Shown here: positions 48,820 to 57,834 of the stretch, in pieces
Numbering within the stretch: the stretch's first letter is position 1
Layout of the letters: the number at the start of each line of letters is the position of its first letter
Source of the DNA: Haloarcula rubra
GTDB taxonomy: Archaea > Halobacteriota > Halobacteria > Halobacteriales > Haloarculaceae
Reading direction: 5' to 3'
Length of the DNA: 64,000 nucleotides
NCBI RefSeq assembly: GCF_019599465.1
Contig: NZ_RKLR01000009.1
Coordinates: 1 to 64,000, forward strand
Program-made: the position numbers and the translations under genes
The notes under the pieces: model-generated
The model's database searches: none
Told to the model about the DNA's origin: nothing
What the model saw: the letters and a program-made list of their open reading frames with translations, nothing else

Positions 48820-49257
48820 ATGGGTGCTGAGAACGAGGGAAATGCAACATCCCATACGGAGTCAGATCAGCAGGAATACCCGTTCGGACTCTCGTCTCCG
48901 CAGTTTGCTGTCCTCGTTGTGCTCGTTGGGCTCATCGGTCCCGGTTTGCTGGTATACACCCTCGAACAGGCGAATCTCTCTGCCGTAGCTGATCTCGTGT
49001 GGATCGTCGGCTATGGTACAACCATATTTGTCGTTTGGTACATCTGGCTTCGTCCGCTCGACTTCAGTGGCTCCTCCGCCCAGGATATATCGCTCACCGA
49101 GGAATCGGAAGATTCCGACACAGCAGCTGAGGAACGGGATAGCGAGTCTGACTCCTCGGATCGTACTGAATCCTCTACGGAGGATTCGACGTTGGCGACT
49201 GAAGATAGGTCGGAGGAGTCTACTCAGGAATCCTCAGATTCCCCGGAATCGAAATAG
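48820..49257 (+). CDS. small membrane protein with long acidic tail
   Basis: 145 residues from ATG 48820, one base after the ATPase stop. Two hydrophobic helices (about 28-48 and 56-75, the latter ending VWYIWLRP) precede a cytoplasmic Ser/Glu/Asp tail of about 65 residues. The tail could bind cations loosely. Operon position suggests an accessory to the metal exporter; no family recognised. Confidence 0.65.
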   Translation: MGAENEGNATSHTESDQQEYPFGLSSPQFAVLVVLVGLIGPGLLVYTLEQANLSAVADLVWIVGYGTTIFVVWYIWLRPLDFSGSSAQDISLTEESEDSDTAAEERDSESDSSDRTESSTEDSTLATEDRSEESTQESSDSPESK

Positions 49258-49278
49258 CACTCCCTCCAACGTGAATGT

Positions 49279-50214
49279 ATGACGCTCCACGAGCACGCAC
49301 AAGAGGATACGGCAGAACACGAACACCCGTCTGAAACAAGTGGTAGTACGCGTCGGCTTGCGCTCGTCGCGGTCGTGAATTTCCTCGGATTCGTCATCGA
49401 ACTGGCTGGTGGACTCCTGTTCGGGTCGGTCGCGCTCATCAGCGACGCACTCCACATGCTGTTCGATATGCTTGCGTACGCGATGGCGTTTGGCGCGAGC
49501 TACACCGCCGAACGGTTCGAGGGTGGCGAGGCGTGGTCCTACGGTCTCCACCGACTGGAGCCGGTTGCGGCCTTCCTGAACGGCGTCTTGCTCCTTCCAA
49601 TGGTCGGATACATCGTCTGGGAGTCCTACCAGCGGTTCCTTGAGCCAGTGGCGATCAATCCAGAGTTGACGCTGATCATCGCGACGGGTGGACTGCTGGT
49701 GAACATCGGCTCCGTGTACGTGTTGCAGGGTGGTGAGATGAGTCTCAACGAGCGCGGGGCGTTCTACCACCTGCTCGGTGACGCCGGTGGCTCTGTTGCG
49801 GTAATCGTCTCGACCGCCGCCGTCGCAGTGTTCGACCTCCCTATCGCAGACCCTGTGGCGGCCGTACTCATTGGGCTGCTGGTACTCGCGTCGGCTGGGA
49901 ACGTCCTCCGGGAAAGCACCTCGATCCTGCTGGAACGGAGCCCGGTGTCGTCTGAAGAACTCCGGGATGAATTGACGACACTCGACGGCGTCGACCAGAT
50001 TGAGGATCTCCACGTCTGGCAAGTCTGTAGTCAACTCACCGTCGCAACCGTCCGGCTCACCGATACGTCGACCACACTTGAGGAGCAACGGACAATTCAG
50101 TCACAGGTCCACAACCATCTCACGGATCGAGGAATCGACCATGCAACCGTCGAGCTCGTCGGGCATACCGATCCAGATACCGACCCTGTCGGTACTACGA
50201 ATCACTCCCACTAG
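49279..50214 (+). CDS. cation diffusion facilitator (Zn/Cd/Co exporter)
   Basis: 311 residues with six helices and His-rich ends (LHEHAQEDTAEHEH; NHSH). The paired metal site is visible: SDALHMLFD in helix 2 (Asp 56, His 59, Asp 63) and FYHLLGD in helix 5 (His 164, Asp 168). A C-terminal cytoplasmic domain (DGVDQIEDLHVWQVCSQLTVATVRL) follows. CDFs exchange cytoplasmic Zn2+ for protons. Same operon as the Zn/Cd ATPase, giving two export routes. Confidence 0.93.
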   Translation: MTLHEHAQEDTAEHEHPSETSGSTRRLALVAVVNFLGFVIELAGGLLFGSVALISDALHMLFDMLAYAMAFGASYTAERFEGGEAWSYGLHRLEPVAAFLNGVLLLPMVGYIVWESYQRFLEPVAINPELTLIIATGGLLVNIGSVYVLQGGEMSLNERGAFYHLLGDAGGSVAVIVSTAAVAVFDLPIADPVAAVLIGLLVLASAGNVLRESTSILLERSPVSSEELRDELTTLDGVDQIEDLHVWQVCSQLTVATVRLTDTSTTLEEQRTIQSQVHNHLTDRGIDHATVELVGHTDPDTDPVGTTNHSH

Positions 50215-50216
50215 CG

Positions 50217-50624
50217 ATGTCCCACACAGCACCCAATCGAATGTTCGAGGTGTTGGACGAGACGAACGAGAACCTCATTGCGATTCGCGTCGGGCAGGGC
50301 ACGCGAACAGGCTATCAAGAGCTGTACTCGCTGCTCGTCGAAAAGAGTGACCAGTACGGGCACATCCACGTGTACGAGGAAGTTCCGAACTGGACGTTCA
50401 GGACGTTTCTCACACACCTCCACGGAGTGGTTCCCGATCTCCGGTACGGCCCTGACTTCGATATCGACCGGTACGCCGCAGTCGGCGATACACGATGGGC
50501 GAAACTCTTGTTCGACTGGTGGTATGCAATCCGGCCGATCTGGCCAGTTGCTCCCAACGAAATGCGATACTTTGAGGTCAAGAAACGCGAGCAAGCTCTC
50601 AACTGGCTTCGAGAGGAAATTTAG
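50217..50624 (+). CDS. SpoIIAA-like (STAS-type) protein
   Basis: 135 residues starting 2 bases after the CDF stop. MFEVLDETNENLIAIRVGQG, HIHVYEEVPNWTFRTFLTHL, DIDRYAAVGDTRWAKLLFDW and EMRYFEVKKREQALNWLREE follow the SpoIIAA-like family pattern (a STAS-related alpha/beta fold). Its function is unknown; such genes are often co-transcribed with transporters. Its end overlaps the convergent arylsulfotransferase-like gene by 4 bases. Confidence 0.8.
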   Translation: MSHTAPNRMFEVLDETNENLIAIRVGQGTRTGYQELYSLLVEKSDQYGHIHVYEEVPNWTFRTFLTHLHGVVPDLRYGPDFDIDRYAAVGDTRWAKLLFDWWYAIRPIWPVAPNEMRYFEVKKREQALNWLREEI

Positions 50625-51958
50625 TTACGAATTCGGTTACCTCCGCCGACGGCGATGAGGAGTGCGGAGACAAGCGTCAGTCCGAGTTGTGGTTCCCGGA
50701 ACCAGAACGGCGTTGAGGGAACGACTGCCCGAAGCCCGACCAGTAGTAGTGAGAGGCCCGGCACGCCGGCGTCAGGGCTGTCGACGCTGCTGCCGTTATT
50801 CGTGTAGGTCGGGGCTCCGACAGGCTCGCCATATGGCAGCCGGTCGGCTTCGTATGGGATACGCTCTGTTCGAACGCTCCAGACGACAGTCCCGGATTCG
50901 TCGACCTCTACGAGTCGCCGATTGAGGGTGTCGGTGATGAGCGTGTTTCCGTTCGGGAGGCGATCTGCATCCCGAGGCCAATCTAATGCGACCCCCTCTA
51001 CCTGATCTACGGCCCACGCTGGCTCCCACTCACCGGTCTCCGTTCGATGGAGTTCGACGACACGGTCGTTCTCGCTGTCAGCGACGAGGACAGCACCATC
51101 ACCGAGCCACTGGGGGTTGTGCTGGTGGTTGAGCACGTCGGGGTCACCACATCGAATATCGCCATCACTGTCATAGTCGGCTAGCTGATCTGACTTCCGA
51201 CAGTTGGCATCGTTTGAATCGGTCGTGTCCTCGTTGATGACGTCGACGACGCCCTCACCGCGTTCGATGACGAGAAGTTGGTTGGCATTCCGTACTGAGA
51301 CGAGATAGCGCCCGGTGCTGATGACATCCACGTCGTTGATGTGCAGCCAGTCGGTCGTCGTCGGATCTTGTGGGGCGTCGTAGAACGAACTCGCATTCCA
51401 CTGCCACGTGACTTCGCCGTTCTTGACAGTAAATATACGCTCGTACTCCATATCCGTCACGAGGTATTCTCCTGTCTGAAGTCGTTCGACATCGTGGACT
51501 TCGCTGTTCTTGTTCGTTCGGACCGGGAAGCTATACTCCGAAAGCACCTGTGGGTCTTGTCCGGGGTCAATGACTCGGAATCCCGTTCGGGTACAGGGAG
51601 ATTCGTACGGTCCGCACGAAGTATATCCGCTATCCATAAACCCAGCTAACACTGTTCCGTTCTCCGATTGTGTGACGTCGAAATAGCTATCAGCACTCGA
51701 TTCACGCCAGGTAGTGTTCGTACCGTTGAGAAGGTAGACGCTGCCGTATTCGTGCCAGCCCGGGCCACCCCCCTGAGACCCGACTAACGTATGTGGCTGG
51801 TAATCGAGTTTCGTTGTTCGGTCTATTGATGGGGCAAGCGCTGCACTCACGGTGAAGGTACCTACTAGGAGAATGATTCCCCCGACGAACAAGAAGGTGC
51901 CAAGGGAGATAGATGAGATCCGATTCCAAATTCTTGAAACTCCAGAACGATCAATCAT
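50621..51958 (-). CDS. arylsulfotransferase-like beta-propeller membrane protein
   Basis: 445 residues with a helix at each end (about 17-40 and 425-440) and a large extracellular part. Repeated motifs such as SEVHDVERLQTGEYLVTDMEYERIFTVKNGEVTWQW, DWLHINDVDVISTGRYLVSVRN and WPRDADRLPNGNTLITDTLNRRLVEVDESGTVVW are propeller blades of the ASST family. NHQHNPQW may hold an active-site histidine. Whether it transfers sulfate is not shown. The downstream gene overlaps by 4 bases. Confidence 0.8.
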   Translation of the reverse strand: MIDRSGVSRIWNRISSISLGTFLFVGGIILLVGTFTVSAALAPSIDRTTKLDYQPHTLVGSQGGGPGWHEYGSVYLLNGTNTTWRESSADSYFDVTQSENGTVLAGFMDSGYTSCGPYESPCTRTGFRVIDPGQDPQVLSEYSFPVRTNKNSEVHDVERLQTGEYLVTDMEYERIFTVKNGEVTWQWNASSFYDAPQDPTTTDWLHINDVDVISTGRYLVSVRNANQLLVIERGEGVVDVINEDTTDSNDANCRKSDQLADYDSDGDIRCGDPDVLNHQHNPQWLGDGAVLVADSENDRVVELHRTETGEWEPAWAVDQVEGVALDWPRDADRLPNGNTLITDTLNRRLVEVDESGTVVWSVRTERIPYEADRLPYGEPVGAPTYTNNGSSVDSPDAGVPGLSLLLVGLRAVVPSTPFWFREPQLGLTLVSALLIAVGGGNRIRN

Positions 51959-52521
51959 TGTCTCTTGAGACCATCAATGTTCCAAATCCCTTTCGACGAA
52001 CGAAGTCTAAATGTTCCCGACTCAAATGACTGTGATATAATCTGTTGAGATGGAATCCTCTCAGATTTCGTGGAAGGCTCCAAATTAGCAAAATCAATAG
52101 TTATCTCCTTAATCAGTGTATACTCGTCAGCCGCCTCAACGTAGGTTAGCGTATATTTTTGAGCCGGATCGACGCCATACTGTTCGCCTGAGCCATTCAG
52201 TTCAGAGGTCCAAACCTGCATCTCGTCTTCAGATAGGTTACGCCAGTTGGTCATGTCATCGAGAACTTCTTGATAGGTAGTATTAACTGCTGAACAGGAG
52301 CGTCGCCAAATGATAATACTGAGTGAAACTCCAATAAGCGGGAATAATATAAAAACAACAAGAGCATACGAATCGACCACCCATGCAAGCGGGATTAAGA
52401 GTACGCTGGCCAGGACAAAACTGGCCACAAAATATCGAATCAATATGTCTATTGGGTTCCACGCCTGTTGCCACTGCCGATGCGAGATATCGGTTTTTTC
52501 TGGAATCGTGATGCGGTGCAT
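51955..52521 (-). CDS. membrane protein with cytoplasmic C-terminal domain
   Basis: 188 residues from ATG 52521. Two hydrophobic helices (about 30-50 and 53-72) precede a hydrophilic beta-rich domain (DPAQKYTLTYVEAADEYTLIKEITIDFANLE...GTFRLRSSKGIWNIDGL) that could be PH-like. It is AT-richer than its neighbours. Stop overlaps the arylsulfotransferase-like gene start by 4 bases, so the pair is coupled. Confidence 0.6.
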   Translation of the reverse strand: MHRITIPEKTDISHRQWQQAWNPIDILIRYFVASFVLASVLLIPLAWVVDSYALVVFILFPLIGVSLSIIIWRRSCSAVNTTYQEVLDDMTNWRNLSEDEMQVWTSELNGSGEQYGVDPAQKYTLTYVEAADEYTLIKEITIDFANLEPSTKSERIPSQQIISQSFESGTFRLRSSKGIWNIDGLKRQ

Positions 52522-52585
52522 TAGCTGAATTCTCGTTCGGGGTTAGTTCTTGGAATTAGCCCCAGAGTTAGATATTGAGCCACGA

Positions 52586-52864
52586 TCATTGCTGTATGTG
52601 GAGAGAGTACATGATGACCGCGAGGCCAAGGGCGACGAACAGGCTGTTAATGAGAACGCCGAGGGCCAATCCGACAGAAAAGAACTGATTGGCCACGCCA
52701 GTCAGGATTGCCCCGAGTGTGATGATACCGAACCCGACACCAAGGACGCGTAGCGAGTCCTCACCCGTCCGTCGATAGGCTTTAAATGCAATGTAGGTGA
52801 TCCCGCCACCGAGAAGCAGAATTACAAATTTGACGACTGCAATCGCCGTGATGACGCCGTTCAT
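52586..52864 (-). CDS. three-span membrane protein (DUF7521-like)
   Basis: 92 residues, with three helices. The FKAYRRTGEDSLRVLGVGFGIITLGAI block recalls the haloarchaeal DUF7521 family, which is usually encoded next to a winged-helix regulator, as here. Overlaps the regulator gene by 4 bases. A membrane sensor/regulator pair is a reasonable guess. The name is from memory. Confidence 0.7.
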   Translation of the reverse strand: MNGVITAIAVVKFVILLLGGGITYIAFKAYRRTGEDSLRVLGVGFGIITLGAILTGVANQFFSVGLALGVLINSLFVALGLAVIMYSLHIQQ

Positions 52865-53238
52865 ACTTCGTCCCCCATCATCGACCAGATATCTGCAAGC
52901 CGTTCGTCGGTAGATTGCGGCGGTCGGTCGACACTCACCGAAAACGTCCCTGTGTCGTCCATAGAGATTGTGACGTCCTCGAACGACCGCTCGTAGTAGG
53001 TGACCCGTCCACCTCCGGGGTTGATCGTCTCCTGTTCTCGAACGAGGGAAGCGGAACTGAGGAGTTCTAATTTTCGATACAGCGTCGACTTGGGGATGTC
53101 ACATGCGTCGAGGAGTTCGTTCGCAGTCATTGGTTCGATAGTTTCCTGGAGAATAGCCCGACACGCGGGATCATCCAGCGCATCAAGGACATCTTGTACC
53201 TCCGGAGTGTCCTCGGACGACACTGAATCATCTCCCAT
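52861..53238 (-). CDS. winged-helix regulator
   Basis: 125 residues from ATG 53238 (MGDDSVSSEDTPEVQDVLDALDDPACRAIL). The helix-turn-helix is PMTANELLDACDIPKSTLYRKLELLSSASLVREQETI, and the C-terminal half has a wing and beta strands (RVTYYERSFEDVTISMDDTGTFSVSV). The frame extends upstream, but the extra part has no domain sense. Forms a co-expressed pair with the DUF7521-like protein. Confidence 0.8.
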   Translation of the reverse strand: MGDDSVSSEDTPEVQDVLDALDDPACRAILQETIEPMTANELLDACDIPKSTLYRKLELLSSASLVREQETINPGGGRVTYYERSFEDVTISMDDTGTFSVSVDRPPQSTDERLADIWSMMGDEV

Positions 53239-53389
53239 TATTCGATAATACGTGGTCCTCGGGATATGGTGTCCGATTGCTGGAGAGGCATCCCATTGGT
53301 CCCACGAACTCAGTCGGGATCGTGGTTCCAGAATCATGACGGCCGATCCATCGAAAGAGGGGAGACATGGTGACACAGTTGTGAAGCGG

Positions 53390-53617
53390 TTATGAATCGT
53401 GCTGAATTTCGAGTCGTTGTTCGCCTGCGTCTGTGATCTCGTAGAGACCCCTCCCCAGTGGAACAATACAGCCCTCACTATGGAGGTGAGCACACGTTTG
53501 GTCAATGGTGATCGGGTGTCCATCGACGGCGTTAGTGATCTCCATCACATGGCACGGTGACTCTTCCACGAGCAGCTCCAATACTTCGAGCTCGGTCTGT
53601 ATTGAGAACTCGCTCAT
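53390..53617 (-). CDS. small winged-helix protein
   Basis: 75 residues from ATG 53617: MSEFSIQTELEVLELLVEES then PCHVMEITNAVDGHPITIDQTCAHLHSEGCIVPLGRGLYEITDAGEQRL. A compact winged helix with wing RGLYEITDAG, like haloarchaeal PhiH1-repressor-type proteins. It stands between the DUF7521 regulator pair and the TFB gene. DNA target unknown. Confidence 0.75.
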   Translation of the reverse strand: MSEFSIQTELEVLELLVEESPCHVMEITNAVDGHPITIDQTCAHLHSEGCIVPLGRGLYEITDAGEQRLEIQHDS

Positions 53618-53677
53618 GGTAAATATCGTGTCACGACCCAATCAGTGGCCGAATTTCGCCCGGCAGGGGCTATCCGG

Positions 53678-54640
53678 TCAGTCATGCTGCGCATACACCT
53701 CGAGAAGCTCTTGGTATCGGTTTCGGATCGTGACTCGACTGACGTGGGCGACCTCACTCACCGTCTCCTGTGTGAGCTGCTCGTTCGTGAGGTGGGTCGC
53801 AGCATACAGAGCGGCAGCCGCCAATCCAGCTGGACTCTTTCCACTGTGGACGGCATTATCTGTAGCTACCTCAAGCAGTTCTCGAGAGCGCCGTTCTGCT
53901 TCGTCGCTCACGTCAAGCGAGGACGCGAATTGGGGAATGTATTGCATGGGATCCTCTGGCTCGATCTCCAGCCCAAGTTCTCGGGACAGATATCGGTACG
54001 CTCGCTGGATCCGGATTTTCTCGACACGGCTGACATCGGCGAACTCCGTAAGCGGCCGTGGCATTCCATGCTGTCGAGCAGCCGCGTACAACGACGCCGT
54101 CGACATGCCCTCGATCGAGCGACCTGGGAGCAGGTTCTGCTCTACAGCACGCCGGTACAGCACGCCTGCAGTTTCCCGAACCGATTCCGGAAGTCCCAGA
54201 GCGGAAGCCATGCGGCTTATCTCCCCGAGCGCTTGCTTGAGATTCCGCTCGTGGGCATCCTTCGTCCGGAACCGCTCGTCCCACGTCCGGAGGCGCTGTA
54301 ATTGAGCACGTTTGCGACCGGAGACAGCCTGTCCGTAGGCATCCTTGTCCTGCCAACCAATAGTCGTACTCAGGCCCTTATCATGCATCAGCTGCGTCGT
54401 CGGAGCACCGACCCGACTCTTTTCATCGCGTTCGTCCGACGTGAATGCACGCCACTCCGGGCCGTGGTCAATTGGATCATCTTCAAAAACCAACCCACAG
54501 CTTTCGCAGGTCGCCTCACCGCTGTCGCTATTCAGGGTAATATGGCCCTGACACTCTGGACAGGTGTTGTCGTTAGCAGACTTCACCTCACGGTCGCGTT
54601 CATCTATTGATCGTTCCTGGGTATGTTCTTGAGCCATCAT
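53678..54640 (-). CDS. tfb: transcription initiation factor IIB (TFB)
   Basis: 320 residues; the two ATGs at 54640 and 54637 are both possible. Zinc ribbon CPECQGHITLNSDSGEATCESCG, B-finger IDHGPEWRAFTSDERDEKSRVGAPTT with HDKGLSTTIGW, then two cyclin repeats (ISRMASALGLPESVRETAGVLYR; IPQFASSLDVSDEAERRSRELLEVA) and GKSPAGLAAAALYAATHL. Closer to the usual TFB pattern than the copy at 4440-5366. It may direct transcription of the metal island. Confidence 0.95.
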   Translation of the reverse strand: MMAQEHTQERSIDERDREVKSANDNTCPECQGHITLNSDSGEATCESCGLVFEDDPIDHGPEWRAFTSDERDEKSRVGAPTTQLMHDKGLSTTIGWQDKDAYGQAVSGRKRAQLQRLRTWDERFRTKDAHERNLKQALGEISRMASALGLPESVRETAGVLYRRAVEQNLLPGRSIEGMSTASLYAAARQHGMPRPLTEFADVSRVEKIRIQRAYRYLSRELGLEIEPEDPMQYIPQFASSLDVSDEAERRSRELLEVATDNAVHSGKSPAGLAAAALYAATHLTNEQLTQETVSEVAHVSRVTIRNRYQELLEVYAQHD

Positions 54641-54812
54641 ACTATCGGCGTATAGGGGGTTTCCCTACAAACCGTGGGTCTTCTTAACAGTGCCGTGGGA
54701 CGGCTCCTCAATGAATAGCAGGCGGTGTCCCACTCGCTGGGAATCCGGCCTAACACTTTGCCTCCAAGACATCAACTAGTCACACCGCCAGTCAGCGTCC
54801 CTACCCAATATT

Positions 54813-55328
54813 ATGTCTCAAGCCCGACTCCGCTGGCACGACGTGCGAGCTACGATTTCAAGGATTCCGATCGGGTACAGACATATCGCCGGCTTCACGC
54901 TACTAGTGACGTATATCGTGATGCTTCTCGGAGCTTACACTAGTGCAATCGGTGCTGGACTTTCCTGTCCTGATTGGCCGACCTGCTACGGGACGTGGGT
55001 CCCCTTCCTCCAACCCGATATCATTACTAACTCGCCATACTCTGCACTCCAAATCTTCGCAGAGTGGGCTCACCGTGGACTGGCGATGACGGCCGGGGTT
55101 CTGATCGTCGCCACGACTTTGGGAGCGTGGGTGACACACCGGAATACCCCGATTGTCAAATGGTCGGCCACGGCTGCTCTTGTCCTGCTTCCGTTACAGG
55201 TTATCCTCGGAGGACTGACCGTCACGGAAAATCTCCAACCGATCATCGTGACGACTCATCTCGGCGTGGCAATTCTTATTCTCCTCTGTCTCCTGACGAC
55301 CTTCCTTGTCACATATCTCCGCCGCTGA
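54813..55328 (+). CDS. ctaA: heme A synthase, half-size archaeal form
   Basis: 171 residues with four helices. GAYTSAIGAGLSCPDWPTCYG carries the Cys pair and loop of COX15/CtaA; EWAHRGLAMTAG and IIVTTHLGVAILI carry the heme-ligand histidines. Bacterial CtaA has eight helices; this size fits the single-repeat archaeal type that would dimerise. It converts heme O to heme A for heme-copper oxidases, although the oxidase in this window is cytochrome bd, which does not use heme A. Confidence 0.85.
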   Translation: MSQARLRWHDVRATISRIPIGYRHIAGFTLLVTYIVMLLGAYTSAIGAGLSCPDWPTCYGTWVPFLQPDIITNSPYSALQIFAEWAHRGLAMTAGVLIVATTLGAWVTHRNTPIVKWSATAALVLLPLQVILGGLTVTENLQPIIVTTHLGVAILILLCLLTTFLVTYLRR

Positions 55329-55433
55329 TGACACCTTCCGTATAAAATAATGCCACAGACACCGACGATTCAGCTCACTACGAGAGCACAACACGGAGCC
55401 TATGAAATCTGCCACCTGGAGTAGTGATCACGA

Positions 55434-56420
55434 ATGACTGCCCATACCTGCCCGATCTGTACAGATCAGTTCGAAACAGCTGGAGCAGCGCGTGACCATA
55501 CATGGAACGATCACAGCGCCTGCCACTATTGTGGTGAACAACTCGGTGACGAAACCGACGAGCAACTCTACAGACACTGGCTCGCCGCGCATCCCGACGA
55601 CCTCTCACGTGTGGACTACAAACGGGCCGATACAGTCGTTGATTCAATCACCTTCTCAGAGCGGCTCTCCGAGGGAGGTGTCGGAGCTGCTGTTGGAGGA
55701 CTGACCCGCCGGCAACTTCTCCTCGCCGGTGGTAGTGCCGCCACTGCCGGTCTCGTGATCGGCGCCACCGCTCTCTCTACCAATACGGGTACTGAACCGG
55801 ATGGCGGTGCGAATGCTGGAGGTGAGGGGGGCGCCGTCGCCACTGCCCCGATTCCCGAATCGTCGAGCGATTTCCGGTATGCGACGATGGGGTCCGCTGA
55901 TGCTGATATCACGGTAACATACTTCGGGAGCTGGAAGTGTCCGTACTGCGCCCAGTTCAGTACGGGGATGCTCTCACAGCTCGTGACGGACTACGTGGAA
56001 CCAGGCACGATCGCGCTCGAGTTCCGCAATCTCGCATATATCGGTGGCGACCCGTTTTTGGGCCCCGATGCCCCGGCAGCTGGACAGGCCGGATTAGCCG
56101 TCTGGAACACCGACCCAGCCTCGTACTGGTCGTTTCACGAATACGTGTTCCGGAATCAGCCACCCGAAAGCGACCAGTGGGCGACCGCCGAGAGATTGGT
56201 CGAGTTTGCGCAGTCGGCAGGCGTCTCGGAAACTGCGTCGATCCGCACGGCGATCCAAGAAAAGCAGTACGACGACGCGCTGCGGGCGACTGACAGGGCT
56301 GCGAGCGATGCCGGTGTTGACGCCACACCCACGCTCCTCATCAATGGCACGACGGTCAATCCACTCGGAAACGAAGAGCGAACAAGACAGTTGATCGAAG
56401 ATGCAACTGGATCAAACTGA
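55434..56420 (+). CDS. DsbA-like thiol oxidoreductase with N-terminal zinc fingers
   Basis: 328 residues. Two C2H2-like fingers (CPICTDQF...DHTWNDH, 6-27; CHYCGEQL...RHWLAAH, 30-53) precede a twin-arginine-like anchor at 90-114 (LTRRQLLLAGGSAATAGLVIG). The thioredoxin fold outside has the CPYC active site (169-172), and VDATPTLLING has the cis-Pro loop. It should introduce disulfides in secreted proteins, recycled by DsbB, whose gene overlaps by 20 bases. Cytoplasmic fingers on an exported oxidoreductase are unusual. Confidence 0.88.
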   Translation: MTAHTCPICTDQFETAGAARDHTWNDHSACHYCGEQLGDETDEQLYRHWLAAHPDDLSRVDYKRADTVVDSITFSERLSEGGVGAAVGGLTRRQLLLAGGSAATAGLVIGATALSTNTGTEPDGGANAGGEGGAVATAPIPESSSDFRYATMGSADADITVTYFGSWKCPYCAQFSTGMLSQLVTDYVEPGTIALEFRNLAYIGGDPFLGPDAPAAGQAGLAVWNTDPASYWSFHEYVFRNQPPESDQWATAERLVEFAQSAGVSETASIRTAIQEKQYDDALRATDRAASDAGVDATPTLLINGTTVNPLGNEERTRQLIEDATGSN

Positions 56421-56844
56421 ATCATGGATGTCCGAAGGACGATTCTGGCTTGCAGGCGGGGCATGCGTCGCGGCGGTTGCGACCCTGGGAAGCCTCTGGT
56501 TCAGTCTCGGCCTCGGTCTCGTTCCGTGTACCCTCTGTTGGTATCAACGTATCCTCATGTATCCGCTTGTCGTCGTTCTCGGCGTTGCCGCCCTCGAGAG
56601 TCACAACACAGTCTGGCGAACAGTTGTGCCACTGTCCGTGGTGGGTGTTTTAATCGCGGGATATCACTCCGTGCTCCAAGCAACGACGGCCTCATGCACC
56701 TTTGCTGGCCCCTGTGCAGTCGTCCAATGGCAGGCTCCGGTGCTCGGACTCACGATTCCGAATCTCTCACTGATCGCGTTCGTACTCGTGACCATTACAG
56801 TCCTCGCTGGATCGAACCTCGTCGAACCTGAACATCAGCCATGA
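56401..56844 (+). CDS. dsbB: DsbB-like disulfide oxidoreductase
   Basis: 147 residues with four helices. VPCTLCWYQRILMYPL holds the first CxxC pair and the quinone-binding Arg; TASCTFAGPCAVVQW holds the second pair. DsbB reoxidises DsbA and passes electrons to quinone, which links to the cytochrome bd quinol oxidase further right. Starts within the end of the DsbA gene, so translation is coupled. Confidence 0.92.
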   Translation: MQLDQTESWMSEGRFWLAGGACVAAVATLGSLWFSLGLGLVPCTLCWYQRILMYPLVVVLGVAALESHNTVWRTVVPLSVVGVLIAGYHSVLQATTASCTFAGPCAVVQWQAPVLGLTIPNLSLIAFVLVTITVLAGSNLVEPEHQP

Positions 56845-56941
56845 ATAAAATTACTACCGCGGGAAGTCCTGTAATGGATAGTGCCGGAGTCGACCTATTA
56901 CAGCCAGCTTGTAGGGTGGAGCCCTACGCACACATCTGAGT

Positions 56942-57667
56942 ATGTCGTCGATATCTCGTTTCCGGTCTGTCGCCTCGGCGATTGGTCTCACGTATGGATC
57001 ATACGTCGCGGGGGCTATCGTAATCCTTGCCGTCGCGACGGTCGTCGGAGTGTTCGGAGTCGACCTCGCGTCACGTCCAGCCCTCAGGTTGGTCTTGAGT
57101 ACGTTCTTCCTCCAAGGAGTGACGTTTGGGGGCATCGCCATCCTCTATCTCAAAGGCCGTGATCTCGGATTTGGATTCGTTCCAGTTCGTCTGCCTGACA
57201 AGCGTGAGGGAGCGGTGATTATCGGAGGGAGTATAGCGATCCTTGGGTTGCTCTTTGTGGCGTCCTCAGTAATCACGGCCCTGGGTCTGAACTCGGCTCA
57301 GAATCAGATCGTCAAGGTCGGGCGACAAAATCCGAGTGTCTTCCTTCTTCTGATCCCGCTCCAATTTCTGTTGGTCGGCCCGGGAGAAGAGCTGTTGTTC
57401 CGGGGCCTCGTCCAGGGCACCCTCCGTGAAAGTCTCCATCCGGCTCGTGCAATCATCCTCGCAAGCGCTCTGTTCGCATCGATCCATCTCTTCTCGTTGT
57501 CAGGGGAAGGCAAACTGGTGTACATCGGTATCGCATTCGTCCTGGCCTTGGTACTGGGAGCAGCGTACGAGTACACGGACAACCTCACAGTTCCGGCTGT
57601 GATTCACGGGACGTATAACGCGGTGCAGTTCGCAGGGGCCTATCTGACGGCGACAGGCGGACTCTAA
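56942..57667 (+). CDS. CPBP-family intramembrane protease
   Basis: 241 residues with about seven helices. The family motifs are GPGEELLFRGLVQGTLRE (paired Glu and Arg), SALFASIHLFSL (His) and PAVIHGTYNAVQF (His with Asn). CPBP (Rce1/CAAX-like) proteases cut in the membrane; archaeal targets are unknown. It stands alone, about 100 bases after dsbB. Confidence 0.9.
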   Translation: MSSISRFRSVASAIGLTYGSYVAGAIVILAVATVVGVFGVDLASRPALRLVLSTFFLQGVTFGGIAILYLKGRDLGFGFVPVRLPDKREGAVIIGGSIAILGLLFVASSVITALGLNSAQNQIVKVGRQNPSVFLLLIPLQFLLVGPGEELLFRGLVQGTLRESLHPARAIILASALFASIHLFSLSGEGKLVYIGIAFVLALVLGAAYEYTDNLTVPAVIHGTYNAVQFAGAYLTATGGL

Positions 57668-57834
57668 AAGTCTGATCGCTTTCAACCTCAGTTTCGGACT
57701 CCTAACGGCGAACAAGTATAGGCGAAAGGCCGCGATCTTCATTCGCCTTTTGCCGAACATATCCACGCGCTGTCCCGTGAATTGGGACGCCGCAGTCGCC
57801 CTATGTTTAGGCCAACCAAAATACCGAGTGTATC

